Below, piece after piece: positions 54,179 through 63,272 of a stretch of DNA of 64,000 nucleotides. Each line of letters starts with the position of its first letter. Within the stretch, counting starts at the first letter, position 1. This DNA is from JBAYIE01 sp965279165 (GTDB taxonomy: Bacteria > Bacteroidota > Bacteroidia > UKL13-3), in assembly GCA_965279165.1 (NCBI GenBank), contig OZ257140.1, positions 744,001 to 808,000 on the forward strand, in the 5' to 3' direction. The notes under the pieces were generated by a model. It was given only the letters and a program-made list of their open reading frames with translations, was not told the origin of the DNA and did not search any database. The position numbers were made by a program, and so were the translations under genes.

Positions 54179-55122
54179 AAAACTTCGTTCCTCCACACCA
54201 GCAGCAGCACCCCGCAAATACTAATCAGAACGGCGATATAAGAGGATAGGGTAACTTTTTCTTTGCCGGTGAAATGGGCGGTGAACATTACGGAAATAGG
54301 AAGTAATGAAAAGATAGTTTGGGCCAGGGACACTTCTAAATTTTTTGCGGCGAGCATCGACATGGTTACGCCAAAAACAGGACCAAATAAAGTACCAATC
54401 AAAATTGGTTTGAGGTTTTGTTTGTTAAACGTGATGGCTTTAAACTCGGCTACCAGGTTGCTTCGAAATGCACCAACCAGATATGTCAAGGATGCGCCAA
54501 CACCCATGCGAATCCAGGTGGCATGCATGGGAGGAATTTCATAATTACCCGGATGAATCAACCCTTTTTTTGCCAATACCAATCCCAAACCCTGGCTTAT
54601 TGAACCCAAAAAGGCAAACAACATGCCCTGCATAAAATCTTTTCTGCTAATCTCCGATTCGGTTATTTGATGGCTCTTATTTTGCGCCTGCACAAACCAC
54701 AAAATTCCTAAAACCGAAATGGCCATTCCAATAACACCCACAAAATTGATGGTTTCACCCAACAATAAAATTCCCAATAACAAAGCCGCAACCGGAGCAA
54801 TCGAAACAAACAAACTTGCCCTGCTGCTCCCAATTAATTTATAGGCTGTAAAAGCAAAATAATCGCCAATGGTTAATCCAACGATTCCCGAAATACCCAA
54901 CCACAACCATTGTTCGATATCCGGATTAAGGAATAATTGAACGGGTGTTAATCCAAACAATACAAATCCAATGCCGGTTAATAAAATAAATGCATACAAT
55001 AACCGAACCCTGTTCACACTTAAGGGTTCCATTATTTTGGATGCAGCCGTAAAGGCAAATGTACCAACGGTCCACGAACCTACGGTGATCAATGCTGCTA
55101 ATATTCCTATGGTATTGTTCAA
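54175..55122 (-). CDS. EamA/DMT-family exporter
   Basis: 315 aa with ten membrane helices in two EamA halves (about 1-137 and 160-310). GSSRASLFVSIAPVAALLLG marks the end of the first half. Members export amino acids, nucleobases or drugs; no specific substrate is visible. The start is TTG at 55122, since no ATG precedes the first helix (NNTIGILAALITVGSW). The stop codon TGA is in an octamer array (GTGTTGAG in the gene's sense), so the tail NEVF* abuts repeats. Confidence 0.85.
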   Translation of the reverse strand: MNNTIGILAALITVGSWTVGTFAFTAASKIMEPLSVNRVRLLYAFILLTGIGFVLFGLTPVQLFLNPDIEQWLWLGISGIVGLTIGDYFAFTAYKLIGSSRASLFVSIAPVAALLLGILLLGETINFVGVIGMAISVLGILWFVQAQNKSHQITESEISRKDFMQGMLFAFLGSISQGLGLVLAKKGLIHPGNYEIPPMHATWIRMGVGASLTYLVGAFRSNLVAEFKAITFNKQNLKPILIGTLFGPVFGVTMSMLAAKNLEVSLAQTIFSLLPISVMFTAHFTGKEKVTLSSYIAVLISICGVLLLVWRNEVF

Positions 55123-55293
55123 GTATTTGTGTGCAAAGTAATATAAATTGTTGTGGTAGAATATACCAATTTATTTTTAACTCTTTTTGATTTGGGACCT
55201 GAAGTAGAGTGGGTACACACACTTCAGGACAAGCAATATAACTTTGGAAGTTTAAAATAGAATATTTTCTACTTTAAAATTTCCGTTATAAGA

Positions 55294-56697
55294 TTATTCT
55301 AATATAAATTCTTCGGAAAAAGATGGTATTTCTGCTCCTTTAATACCGGAATCTTTGAGGCGATTTTGCATCGCTATTAAATTGATTTCATCGCCGTGCA
55401 CCAGAAATACTTTTTTTAATTTCGGGTTGTGGGTAGCTTTTATATAATTGAAAATTTCGTCGCTATCGGGATGGGAACTGAACACATCGGTGGAAGCAAT
55501 TTTTGCATAAATCTGGTAATCTTTTCCGCGAATGGAAATATGGGATTGTCCGTTTAATAACCGATACCCTAAGGTTCCTTCGGCACAATAGCCCGCAATC
55601 AAAATGGTGCTGAACGGATTCTGGATATTGTTTTTTACATGCTCCTGAATCCTCCCTCCTTCTACCATTCCGGCTGCAGATATAATGATGCACGAATCGG
55701 TATACCCCATTAATTTATCGTGGTCGTCGTAATCTTCTATCCAATGTATGCCTTCAAAGTCGAAAAGATTGCCATACTCTTTTAAAAAGGCAGTGGCATT
55801 TTCGTTTAATAATTCAGGATATTTTTCGTACACGTGGGTAGATTTTACGGCCATCGGACTATCCACAAAAACTTTCATCGGTGGCAACAAACCTTTTTGA
55901 AACAAGCGATGAATTACATGAACAATCGATTGGGTTCGTCCAACACTAAAGGCCGGAATAATTACCCTGCCCCTGATCTTAGCAGCTTCATCAATAAAAC
56001 GCAGCAACTCTGTTTCGGCAGCATCGGCTGTACGGTGTTTTCGTCCGCCATAGGTTGTTTCGGTAACGAGGTAATCGAGGTCGGGCATAATTTCGGGTGT
56101 ACGAATCAGCTCGGCATTTTCCCTTCCCAAATCTCCGGTAAAACCAACCACCTTTTTCCCTTTTGCAGTTTCTACTTCAATGCGCACACTGGCTGCACCG
56201 AGTAGATGTCCGGCTTCGATTAAAGTAATACTTACTCCAGGCTGCACGTTAAACTTTTGGTTAAACGGAATGGTTACCATTTGTCCCAAAGCTTTTTCAA
56301 CTTGTCGGTCGTTGTAAATGGGTTTCGGAATATTGTTGCGTTTATTTTTTGTGGCACGCGATAACCTTTGTTTGTATTCCGACAATTGGATATTGGCACT
56401 ATCAAATAATAAGTAAGCCGTTAAATCGGTGGTTGCAGGGGTACACAAAATATTTCCCAAAAAGCCATTGGCCACCAGGGTCGGAATATTTCCCGAATGG
56501 TCGATATGGGCATGGGTCAATACCACCAAATCAATATCGCCGGGATTAAAAGGAAATTCGAAAGCAGCCGCAATCAATTCGCGTTTCTGCTCGTAATTCA
56601 TGCCACAATCAATTAATATATTGTATCCGTTATCCAAGGTAAGCAGGTGCATGCTTCCGGTAACTTGTTTTGCCGCACCCCAGAAAGTAAGTTTCAT
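55294..56697 (-). CDS. Metallo-beta-lactamase/beta-CASP RNase-like protein
   Basis: 467 aa. MBL motif THAHIDHSG (61-69: H62, H64, D66, H67), then beta-CASP features with TGDLGRE, VTETTYGGRKH and PAFSVGRTQ, and a C-terminal RMBL part with HGDEINL. This architecture is shared by bacterial YsxB/CPSF73-like RNA-specific ribonucleases and exonucleases. Substrate not known. Monocistronic; its 5' side is bounded by a heptamer array. ATG at 56697. Confidence 0.88.
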   Translation of the reverse strand: MKLTFWGAAKQVTGSMHLLTLDNGYNILIDCGMNYEQKRELIAAAFEFPFNPGDIDLVVLTHAHIDHSGNIPTLVANGFLGNILCTPATTDLTAYLLFDSANIQLSEYKQRLSRATKNKRNNIPKPIYNDRQVEKALGQMVTIPFNQKFNVQPGVSITLIEAGHLLGAASVRIEVETAKGKKVVGFTGDLGRENAELIRTPEIMPDLDYLVTETTYGGRKHRTADAAETELLRFIDEAAKIRGRVIIPAFSVGRTQSIVHVIHRLFQKGLLPPMKVFVDSPMAVKSTHVYEKYPELLNENATAFLKEYGNLFDFEGIHWIEDYDDHDKLMGYTDSCIIISAAGMVEGGRIQEHVKNNIQNPFSTILIAGYCAEGTLGYRLLNGQSHISIRGKDYQIYAKIASTDVFSSHPDSDEIFNYIKATHNPKLKKVFLVHGDEINLIAMQNRLKDSGIKGAEIPSFSEEFILE

Positions 56698-56760
56698 TTG
56701 TTGTTGTTAAATAGGGCGCGAAGATAGGCGAATTCTATAGATGTTGGATGATTGGCTGAA

Positions 56761-56913
56761 TACGGTTTATGGTTCACTGTTTTCGGTTTACGGTTCATAG
56801 TTCACGGTTCATAGTTCACGGTTCACAGTTTTTAGTTTACAGTTTACTGTTCACAGATCACGGTTTCACATAACCACCATCCCTTCACCCATTACCCATT
56901 ACCCATTACCCTA
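56761..56913 (-). repeat. TGAACCG-dialect heptamer array, minus sense
   Basis: Fifteen in-phase words (tacggtt, catagtt, cacggtt, cacagtt, tacagtt), reverse complement of the TGAACTG dialect at 45.3 kb. After 21 bp, acccatt words (56887-56913) resume in the same phase. It lies downstream of the antitoxin gene ending at 56946, matching that gene's sense. Confidence 0.88.
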
Positions 56914-56945
56914 AGCAGATTTTCATCCCACAGTCAAGTCGTCAA

Positions 56946-57251
56946 CTAAATTTTAATTGATAATTCTAGGTGTCCACCAAAACCAAGTTCAACAATTTTT
57001 TGAAGTGTCGAAATTCGAGCTTCTTTTAGGTTGTTCTCAATTTTAGATATGTATGATTTTGTCGTCCCGACTTTTTCTGCAAGTTGCTCTTGTGTCATTC
57101 CCAATTCTATACGAGTGTCGTGAATTAACGCACCCATTTTAAAACTTTCATAACCTGCTTCAAGTTCGTCACGCTTTTTTGTCCCGCGTTTGCCATAATT
57201 TTTTTCTTTAAACTCTTCAAGAGTTGTCAAGTTCTTATTTTTCGTTTTCAT
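56946..57251 (-). CDS. XRE-family antitoxin (HigA-like), module 1
   Basis: 101 aa. A basic N-terminal linker with NYGKRGTKKRDELEAGYES (about 18-36), shared by the other modules here, is followed by a lambda-type HTH (about 43-95: MTQEQLAEKVGTTKSYISKI). It overlaps the toxin gene by 17 nt, toxin first. It should neutralise the toxin and repress the pair. A near relative is encoded at 58840-59142. Confidence 0.86.
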   Translation of the reverse strand: MKTKNKNLTTLEEFKEKNYGKRGTKKRDELEAGYESFKMGALIHDTRIELGMTQEQLAEKVGTTKSYISKIENNLKEARISTLQKIVELGFGGHLELSIKI

Positions 57252-57582
57252 ATTCTGCTTTTATTTTTAGTGCTAATTCAATTTCTTTTTTCGGTGTCTT
57301 TTGCGTTTTCTTTTGGAAACCATTTGCTAAAACAACTAATTGGCCTTGGTCAAAAAAACTGAAAATGCGAAATATGTCACTCCCAAGTTGAACACGAATT
57401 TCATAAAGTCCATTGGTGTTCTCCATGTGTTTCAGATATGTTTCCGGAACTCTTGGCAAGTCTTCAACTAATTCAAAAGTCCAAACAATTTTGGCTTTAA
57501 CCTTTTTAGATTGTTTGTCAAAGAAGTCTTGGAAGTAGTCTTTGTAAAACACAATTTTTCTATGTTTCCCATTTTTGTCCAC
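57235..57582 (-). CDS. RelE/HigB-like toxin (phage Gp49 / DUF891 family), module 1
   Basis: About 115 aa. GTG at 57582 is preferred over TTG at 57597; there is no ATG in frame. Fold-defining parts: IVFYKDYFQDFFDKQ, TNGLYEIRVQLGSDIFRIF, VVLANGFQKKTQKTPKKEI (the Gp49 C-terminal KKTxKTP signature). A ribosome-dependent mRNA interferase is expected. Toxin-first order with the antitoxin overlapping by 17 nt is the HigBA arrangement. A broken homologue is at 63402-63776. Confidence 0.85.
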   Translation of the reverse strand: MDKNGKHRKIVFYKDYFQDFFDKQSKKVKAKIVWTFELVEDLPRVPETYLKHMENTNGLYEIRVQLGSDIFRIFSFFDQGQLVVLANGFQKKTQKTPKKEIELALKIKAEYENEK

Positions 57583-57597
57583 GGAGCAAATATACAA

Positions 57598-58839
57598 AAG
57601 TTTCCCTAAAGTGAAACACCGTTTTGGAAATTTCTTCTGTCTGTCGTGTTAAGCAGTCTGCTAAAAACACATATCACTTATAACTTTTTTGCCACAGAAT
57701 ACACAAATTACACAGATTTAAGTGTAAGAGTGATTGCACAGATTTTTACAAGATGAAAATATTCGGTCCAAGGCGATCAGTCGAAAGCATTCGGTCCAAG
57801 GCAATCTGTTGAATGCAATCAGTCCAAAGTCAAATGCCTTCAGTCGAAAGTGTTCAGTCCAATGCGGAATGTCCATTGACCAATGACTAATGACCTCTGA
57901 CCAATGACTTCTGACTAATGACCACTGTTTTTCACTGACCCCTAATCACTAACTACTTTTTTTGCCACTGATTACACAGATTTCTGAAAATAATATTTGC
58001 GTTTGGCATGAAGCCAAAAAAGATTGTATCATTTGATTTGCAACTTTTGATCTAGGTCCAAGGTTTTCGGCCCAAGGCGATCAGTCGAAAGCATTCGGTC
58101 CAAGGCAATCGATTGAAAGCAATCAGTTGAAGGCAATCGGTCGAAGGCGTTCAGTCGAAAGTGTTCAGTCAAATGCGGAATGTCTATTGACCAATGACTT
58201 CTGACCAATGACCAATGACTTCTGACTAATGACCACTGTTTTTCACAGACCCCTAATCACTAACTACTTTTTTTGCCACTGATTACACAGATTTTTGAAA
58301 ATAATATTTGCGTTTGGCATGAAGCCAAGAAGTTGCCTCTTTGTAAAAACCAAAGCTAGTTTGCCCCTCACTTCAACACTTTAACACTTTAACACCTCTT
58401 CCTTTAACCGCAAAGGGCGCGAAGATTTTAACGCAGAAGACGCGAAGAATTTCACCAGAGGCACAGAGGTCGCAGAGTTTTATAGAAGGGCTTACGTTTG
58501 GCATGAAGCCAAAAAAGATTGTATCATTTGATTTGCAACTTTTGATCTAGGTCCAAGGTTTTCGGCCCAAGGCAATCAGTCGAAGGCATTCAGTCCAAAG
58601 CAATCGGTTGAAAGCAATCAGTTCAAAGTCAAATGCCTTTTGCCTAAAAAATTATTAGTCCTGACAGTTTAAGTACAGTGTGTATTAATCTTAACGGGTG
58701 CCAAACTCTTGCCTACTGCCTTTTGCCTCTTGCCTCCTACCCAAAGCAATCAGTCGAATCAACTGCCTATTGACCACTGCCTATTGTCTAATGACTTCTG
58801 ACCAATGACCAATAACTTCTGACCAATGCCTAATCTCTG
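57598..58839. repeat. Repeat-only spacer: heptamers, hairpin block, CACAGATT elements
   Basis: No gene. 57761-57956 and 58052-58268 are long in-phase heptamer arrays (attcggt, ccaaggc, gatcagt, cgaaagc switching to ccaatga, cttctga, ctaatga). A block of about 67 bp with hairpin TTGGC-ATGAA-GCCAA is repeated at 58001 and 58496 (and at 59710), with a truncated copy at 58311. GCCAC...CACAGATT nonamer-like elements occur at 57690, 57963 and 58274. AACGCAG/GCAGAGG motifs lie at 58420-58480. 58700-58834 has further heptamers starting 6 bp past the module 2 antitoxin stop. Confidence 0.9.
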
Positions 58840-59142
58840 TTAAGCAAGTTCAACATTGAAGTTAACCTTAGCACCTAAAGCGTCAAACACTTTCAATATT
58901 GTCTCAAAGCGAGCGTTCTTTACACTGTTTTCAATTTTGGAAATTTGAGCTTTTTGAACCCCAACCAATTCACCTAATTGTTTTTGAGTCATATGGCGTT
59001 CTTGTCGAGCCTGTTTAATAGCTTGCCCTAACAAGTCAATTCGCAATTCGTTTTCGAAAGCGTCACGTTTTTTTGTACCACGTTTGCCAACGTGTTTGTC
59101 AATCATTGTGTCAAGTGAAACTGTTTTGAATTTGTTTGCCAT
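58840..59142 (-). CDS. XRE-family antitoxin (HigA-like), module 2
   Basis: 100 aa. N-terminal linker KHVGKRGTKKRDAFENELRI, close to that of module 1, then an HTH (about 45-88: MTQKQLGELVGVQKAQISKI) and GAKVNFNVEL at the end. It is 2 nt downstream of the toxin gene. Acts as antitoxin and autorepressor by analogy. The stop is followed 6 bp later by a heptamer array. Confidence 0.87.
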   Translation of the reverse strand: MANKFKTVSLDTMIDKHVGKRGTKKRDAFENELRIDLLGQAIKQARQERHMTQKQLGELVGVQKAQISKIENSVKNARFETILKVFDALGAKVNFNVELA

Positions 59143-59144
59143 AA

Positions 59145-59492
59145 CTATTTCTTTTTATTCTTGTGTTCCAAATATTGTTTTCTTATGTCTTCAGCCTTTT
59201 TTATTTCCTTTGGAGGTGTCTTTTGCGTCTTTTTCAATACTCCATGAGTCGCAACAACTAAAGTGTCCTTTCCGTCAAGTTTGTCCCAAAAGGCAAAAAG
59301 TCTGTAGGCTTTAGTATTGTAAAGAGTCCTGAATTCCCAAATGGAGTCATTTAGTTTTTTGAAGAGTTCGTTGTCGTTTACAAACTGCGATTTTTTCAAA
59401 TTATAGTAAATCTTTTCCCTTGCCTTGGGTTCAAGATTCTCTAAAAATTCAATGGCTTCGTTTAGCAATTCAATCTCAAAGGATGGCTTCAT
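59145..59492 (-). CDS. RelE/HigB-like toxin (Gp49 family), module 2
   Basis: 115 aa from ATG 59492 (MKPSFEIELLNEAIEFLENL); an extension to 59537 is less likely. FRTLYNTKAYRLFAFWDKLD and THGVLKKTQKTPPKEIKKAEDIR match the Gp49/DUF891 toxin family. Probably a ribosome-dependent RNase, neutralised by the antitoxin 2 nt downstream. It differs enough from module 1 to be a separate system. Confidence 0.86.
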   Translation of the reverse strand: MKPSFEIELLNEAIEFLENLEPKAREKIYYNLKKSQFVNDNELFKKLNDSIWEFRTLYNTKAYRLFAFWDKLDGKDTLVVATHGVLKKTQKTPPKEIKKAEDIRKQYLEHKNKKK

Positions 59493-59537
59493 TAACAATC
59501 TTTTGTCAAAGCTAACTATTTCCCAATTAGGAAACAA

Positions 59538-60289
59538 GTGCTTTTGTTATTTTGGGTCTGATAGATAACGAATTGCCGGTTTGCCCATCACTTCAACACT
59601 CGTCCACCGTAGCATTTGCGAAGGTGGGCAACACCTCTTCCATTAACCGCAAAGTTCACAAAGTATTGACTACGTTTTTAAGAACGCAAAGTTTTGAAAA
59701 AAGGCTACCGTTTGGCATGAAGCCAAAAAAGATTGTATCATTTGAATTGCAACTTTTGATCTAGGTCCAAGGTTTTCAGTACAAAGCAATCAGTCGAAGG
59801 CATTCGGTCCAAGGCAATCTGTTGAAAGCAATTAGTCCAAAGTCAAATGCCTTTTGCCTAACCTAGTACTAAGTACTGAGTGTTTTAGTGTTTTAGTGTT
59901 TTAGTGTTTTAGTACCCCCCAATGTAAATTGGACAGCACGCCTGTAGGTCCCACTTATCACTTATAACTCATCTCTTATAACTCCCACTCCTGCCTCCTG
60001 CCTTTTGCCTCTTGCCTCCTACCCAAGGCAATCTGTTGAAAGCAATCAGTCCAAAGTCAAATGCCTTTTGCCTAACCTAGTACTAAGTACTGAGTGTTTT
60101 AGTGTTTTAGTGTTTTAGTGTTTTAGTGTTTTAGTACCCCCCAATGTAAATTGGACAGCACGCCTGTAGGTCCCACTTATCACTTATAACTCATCTCTTA
60201 TAACTCCCACTCCTGCCTCTTGCCTTTTGCCTCCTGCCTTCCAATTAACATCATTCCTATCATCCCAAATTTCCCCTAACTTCGTATCC
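59538..60289. repeat. Repeat spacer with a 214-bp tandem duplication upstream of upp
   Basis: No gene. It holds a hairpin block copy (59710-59776) leading into heptamers (59761-59880). A 214-bp segment then occurs twice: 59811-60024 and 60025-60240. Each copy contains agtgtttt octamers (four in copy 1 from 59879, five in copy 2 from 60093), a unique-looking CCCCCCAATGTAAATTGG stretch, ACTTATCACTTATAACTC words and cctcctg heptamers. The end runs to about 50 bp before the upp start. Confidence 0.9.
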
Positions 60290-60937
60290 ATGCAAATCCA
60301 CCTTCTATCCGAAAACAATTCCATCCTCAACCAATTCATTGCAGAGTTGCGGGATATTCATATTCAAAAAGATCGGTTGCGGTTTCGGAAAAATATTGAG
60401 CGGATTGGACAAATTATGGCGTATGAGGTGAGCAAGAAATTGGCGTATACCAAACGCAATGTGATTACTCCTTTGGGAACACACCAGTCGGAAGTGCTGG
60501 CGGAGCAACCTGTATTGGCAACTATTTTGCGTGCCGGATTGAGCATGCATGCAGGAGTATTGAGTTTTTTTGATCAGTCGGATTGTGCATTTATTTCGGC
60601 ATACCGCAAACATAATAATGCGCATGATTTCGAAATTGTGGTGGAGTATCTGGCCAGTCCGGATTTAACCGACAGAACCTTGTTGTTAATTGATCCGATG
60701 TTGGCAACCGGACAATCGATTGAATTAACCTACCAGGCCATTCTAAAACACGGCAAACCCAAATCCCTGCATATTTTGGCGCTTATTGCCAGTAAAGCAG
60801 GAGTAACTTATTTGGAAGAAAAATTGCCTTTTGCTACGTTGTGGATAGGCGCCATTGACAAGGATTTGAATGCGGATGCGTATATTATTCCGGGGTTGGG
60901 GGATGCCGGGGATTTATCATTTGGTGAAAAAACTTAA
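60290..60937 (+). CDS. upp: Uracil phosphoribosyltransferase
   Basis: 215 aa from ATG 60290 (MQIHLLSENNSILNQF); an extension into the upstream repeats is rejected. PRPP-binding LLIDPMLATGQSIELT and the uracil-binding C-terminus YIIPGLGDAGDLSFG are typical. It makes UMP from uracil and PRPP (pyrimidine salvage). An octamer array starts on its stop codon and leads to the next gene. Confidence 0.94.
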   Translation: MQIHLLSENNSILNQFIAELRDIHIQKDRLRFRKNIERIGQIMAYEVSKKLAYTKRNVITPLGTHQSEVLAEQPVLATILRAGLSMHAGVLSFFDQSDCAFISAYRKHNNAHDFEIVVEYLASPDLTDRTLLLIDPMLATGQSIELTYQAILKHGKPKSLHILALIASKAGVTYLEEKLPFATLWIGAIDKDLNADAYIIPGLGDAGDLSFGEKT

Positions 60938-61010
60938 TTTACATAATTACGTATTTACAAAATTACATATTTACGTAAGTACGTAACTACGTAATTACGT
61001 AATTGCATAC
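60936..61010 (+). repeat. GTAATTAC octamer array between upp and the thioredoxin-like gene
   Basis: Words of 8 bp: ataattac, gtatttac, aaaattac, atatttac, gtaagtac, gtaactac, gtaattac, gtaattgc. It starts at the upp TAA and ends at the next gene's start region; the consensus GTAATTAC is itself palindromic, and TAA occurs in most words. Confidence 0.88.
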
Positions 61011-61017
61011 AATGGTG

Positions 61018-61509
61018 ATGAAGAAAACAATATTGATTATATTAATAACGGGGTTAATATCATTTGTAACCCATGCGCAAGAGATACGGTCGGTGGATGC
61101 GGGATGGATACAGCAGATAAAGGACAATAAATCGGATACTTTGTATGTGGTAAATTTTTGGGCAACGTGGTGTAAGCCTTGCGTGCATGAGATGCCGGTA
61201 TTGGATAGCATTGCACAAACCTTTACCGGACAAAAAATAAAAGTGGTATTGGTGAGCAACGATTTTAGCAAGAACCATGATATGTTGTTGCACAATTTTA
61301 TTGCAAAACACCAGATTAAATCGGAGGTGGTGTGGATGAGTGAAACCAATCCGGATGTTTGGATTCCTTTGGTGAATAAAGACTGGAGTGGTGCCATACC
61401 GGCCACATGGATATTTAAAAATAATATGGCATTCGAATTTTTTAAGGAAGGAGAAATCTCCTATTCCGATTTGCATTTAATTGCCACACAAACCTTACCT
61501 TTAAAATAA
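61018..61509 (+). CDS. Exported thioredoxin-like (TlpA/ResA-type) protein
   Basis: 163 aa from ATG 61018; ATG 61012 is also possible. Signal peptide about 1-21. Redox motif VNFWATWCKPCVHEMPVL with C52 and C55. Expected to reduce or exchange disulfides in the periplasm. It is 1 nt before the next thioredoxin-fold gene, making a two-gene redox operon. An octamer array forms its 5' leader. Confidence 0.9.
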   Translation: MKKTILIILITGLISFVTHAQEIRSVDAGWIQQIKDNKSDTLYVVNFWATWCKPCVHEMPVLDSIAQTFTGQKIKVVLVSNDFSKNHDMLLHNFIAKHQIKSEVVWMSETNPDVWIPLVNKDWSGAIPATWIFKNNMAFEFFKEGEISYSDLHLIATQTLPLK

Positions 61510-61510
61510 G

Positions 61511-62146
61511 ATGAAACATTATTTCTATACCTGTATAATTTTTCTTTTTTCGTATGCGGCGATGGCACAGGCTCCAACGAGCGGTTATATGGTTGGCGAC
61601 AAAGCAGCCGATTTTACTTTACCCGATACCGATGGCAAACCGGTTTCGTTACAGGATTATAAAAATGCCAAAGGATTTATTGTGGTATTTACCTGCAATA
61701 CTTGTCCGTTTGCGCAAGCTTACGAACAACGAATTATTGATTTGCACAAGACCTATGCCCCAAAAGGATACCCGGTGGTAGCGATAAACCCGAACGATAC
61801 CTTACGCGAACCGGAAGACAGCCGGACAAAGATGGCAGCGCGTGCCAAGGAATACCACTACCCTTTTGTATACCTGAAAGACGAAAGCCAGGAAACCACC
61901 AAACTGTATGGTGCTTTGCGCACCCCCCATGTTTTTGTTTTACAAAAAACAACTGAGGGAAATATGGTGCGTTATATTGGTGCGATTGACGATAATTATG
62001 AAGATGCTGCACTTGCCAAAACCCATTTTGTTGCCGATGCCATTGAAGCACTGGAGCAAGGCAAAAGGGTAAACAAAACCATGACGAAAGCAATTGGATG
62101 CGGGATTAAGTGGAGGAAGAAGGTGACGGTGGATATTGGAAAGTGA
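61511..62146 (+). CDS. Exported redoxin (AhpC/TSA, thioredoxin-fold)
   Basis: 211 aa. Signal peptide about 1-20 (ending AAMAQ). Redoxin fold with DFTLPDTDGKPVSLQDYK and the active site FTCNTCPFAQAYE (C62, C65), of the TCP-type found in Bacteroidota thioredoxin-like proteins; LRTPHVFVLQ is the cis-proline loop. It pairs with the preceding thioredoxin-like gene. A fragment matching its last 35 codons lies at 63153-63272. Confidence 0.88.
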   Translation: MKHYFYTCIIFLFSYAAMAQAPTSGYMVGDKAADFTLPDTDGKPVSLQDYKNAKGFIVVFTCNTCPFAQAYEQRIIDLHKTYAPKGYPVVAINPNDTLREPEDSRTKMAARAKEYHYPFVYLKDESQETTKLYGALRTPHVFVLQKTTEGNMVRYIGAIDDNYEDAALAKTHFVADAIEALEQGKRVNKTMTKAIGCGIKWRKKVTVDIGK

Positions 62147-62318
62147 CGTTTTTTAAAGTAGCAAGCTAAATTTTACTTGGTTGTTAAATTCTTTTTATAC
62201 CTTTAAAATAGGTTTGTTTGTGGCGGCTTTCTGATTTGTTGTTAGAAGGATAAGAGAAGTGATAACGGCAATAAATAAGTTAGCGGTAATGCCACCTTCG
62301 AAGATTATTTAAAAGAAT

Positions 62319-62349
62319 TTCCCGTTTTGGGAACAAACACCTATCTTTG
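62319..62349 (+). promoter_or_regulatory. Candidate promoter and operator of the higBA module
   Basis: Perfect inverted repeat TTCCC-GTTTT-GGGAA (62319-62333) directly upstream of TATCTTTG (62342-62349), an exact TAnnTTTG -7 element 16 nt before the toxin start. No well-spaced TTG -33 is seen. Position suits autorepression by the antitoxin. Confidence 0.4.
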
Positions 62350-62365
62350 GTAAAAGTTTTGAGTA

Positions 62366-62659
62366 TTGAGAGTTATTGCTAAAAAAATAATACGAGAATT
62401 CTGGGAGAAGCATTCTGATAGTGAACAACAACTAAAGTCGTGGTTTCAAGAAGCAAGTAATTCAAATTGGAAAAATCCTAATCAAATAAAAAAGGAGTAT
62501 CCAAGTGCAAGTATTTTGAAGGACAACAGGATTGTTTTTAATATTAAAGGAAACAATTACCGATTAATTGTAAAGCTAAATTATGATTATCAAATGATTT
62601 GGATACGATTTATCGGAACACATGCCGAATATGATAAGATTAATGCTAACGAAATTTAA
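62366..62659 (+). CDS. higB: HigB-type mRNA interferase toxin
   Basis: 97 aa; TTG start at 62366 because the conserved MRVIAKKIIREFWEKHSD begins there. HigB_toxin family features: SWFQEASNSNWKNPNQIKKE, NNYRLIVKLNYDYQMIWIRF and IGTHAEYDKI. It cleaves mRNA on the ribosome. Followed 5 nt later by its antitoxin. It belongs to a different family from the Gp49-type toxins of modules 1, 2 and 4. Confidence 0.92.
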   Translation: MRVIAKKIIREFWEKHSDSEQQLKSWFQEASNSNWKNPNQIKKEYPSASILKDNRIVFNIKGNNYRLIVKLNYDYQMIWIRFIGTHAEYDKINANEI

Positions 62660-62664
62660 ATGCC

Positions 62665-63021
62665 ATGGAAATTAAACTAATAAAAACAAAGAAAGATTAC
62701 AATCAAGCTCTAGAAAGACTTGAAGTAATTTTTGATGCTAAAAAAGGCTCCTCTGAAGGTGATGAACTTGAAGTACTTGGTATTTTACTTGAACAATATG
62801 AGAAGGACCACTTCCCTATCGACCTTCCAGATCCAATTGAAGCTATAAAGTTCAGGATGGAACAAATGGGATATAATCAATCTGATTTAGCAGAAATTGT
62901 TGGACTAAAAAGTCGTGCTAGTGAAATTTTAAATAAGAAAAGAAAACTATCTCTTGAAATGATTCGTCAATTACATGACAGACTAAACATTCCAACCGAC
63001 GTTCTCATTCAAACATACTAA
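62665..63021 (+). CDS. higA: HigA-type antitoxin
   Basis: 118 aa. Its N-terminal region (IKTKKDYNQALERLEVIFDA) and C-terminal HTH (about 66-115: MGYNQSDLAEIVGLKSRASEI) are those of HigA antitoxins paired with HigB toxins. It lies 5 nt downstream of higB, toxin-first, and likely represses the operon at the inverted repeat at 62319. Confidence 0.92.
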   Translation: MEIKLIKTKKDYNQALERLEVIFDAKKGSSEGDELEVLGILLEQYEKDHFPIDLPDPIEAIKFRMEQMGYNQSDLAEIVGLKSRASEILNKKRKLSLEMIRQLHDRLNIPTDVLIQTY

Positions 63022-63152
63022 GAAGTACTACAGCTAACACGCGACTACCGCAAGTGGCGCTATTTTACTAAGTTGTTGCATTTCGTTTACCTATTTTCTT
63101 TATCTTAGCTTGACAATTTAACCACCGCAATCACTACCAACGGCAGGCGCGG

Positions 63153-63272
63153 GAACGTTGCTGACGCCATTGACGCCATAGAACAAGGCAAAAGGGTAAA
63201 TAAATCGATGACAAAAGCGATTGGGTGCGGGATTAAGTGGAGAAAGAAGGTGACGGTGGATATTGGGCAGTA
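63153..63272 (+). pseudogene. 3' fragment of a second redoxin gene
   Basis: Reads VADAIDAIEQGKRVNKSM then TKAIGCGIKWRKKVTVDIG and stop, closely matching the last 35 codons of the redoxin at 61511-62146 (VADAIEALEQGKRVNKTM ...). The upstream part of the gene is missing and unrelated sequence precedes it. Only silent and conservative changes separate the copies, so the loss is recent. The rest of the 380-bp gap holds nothing recognised. Confidence 0.88.
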
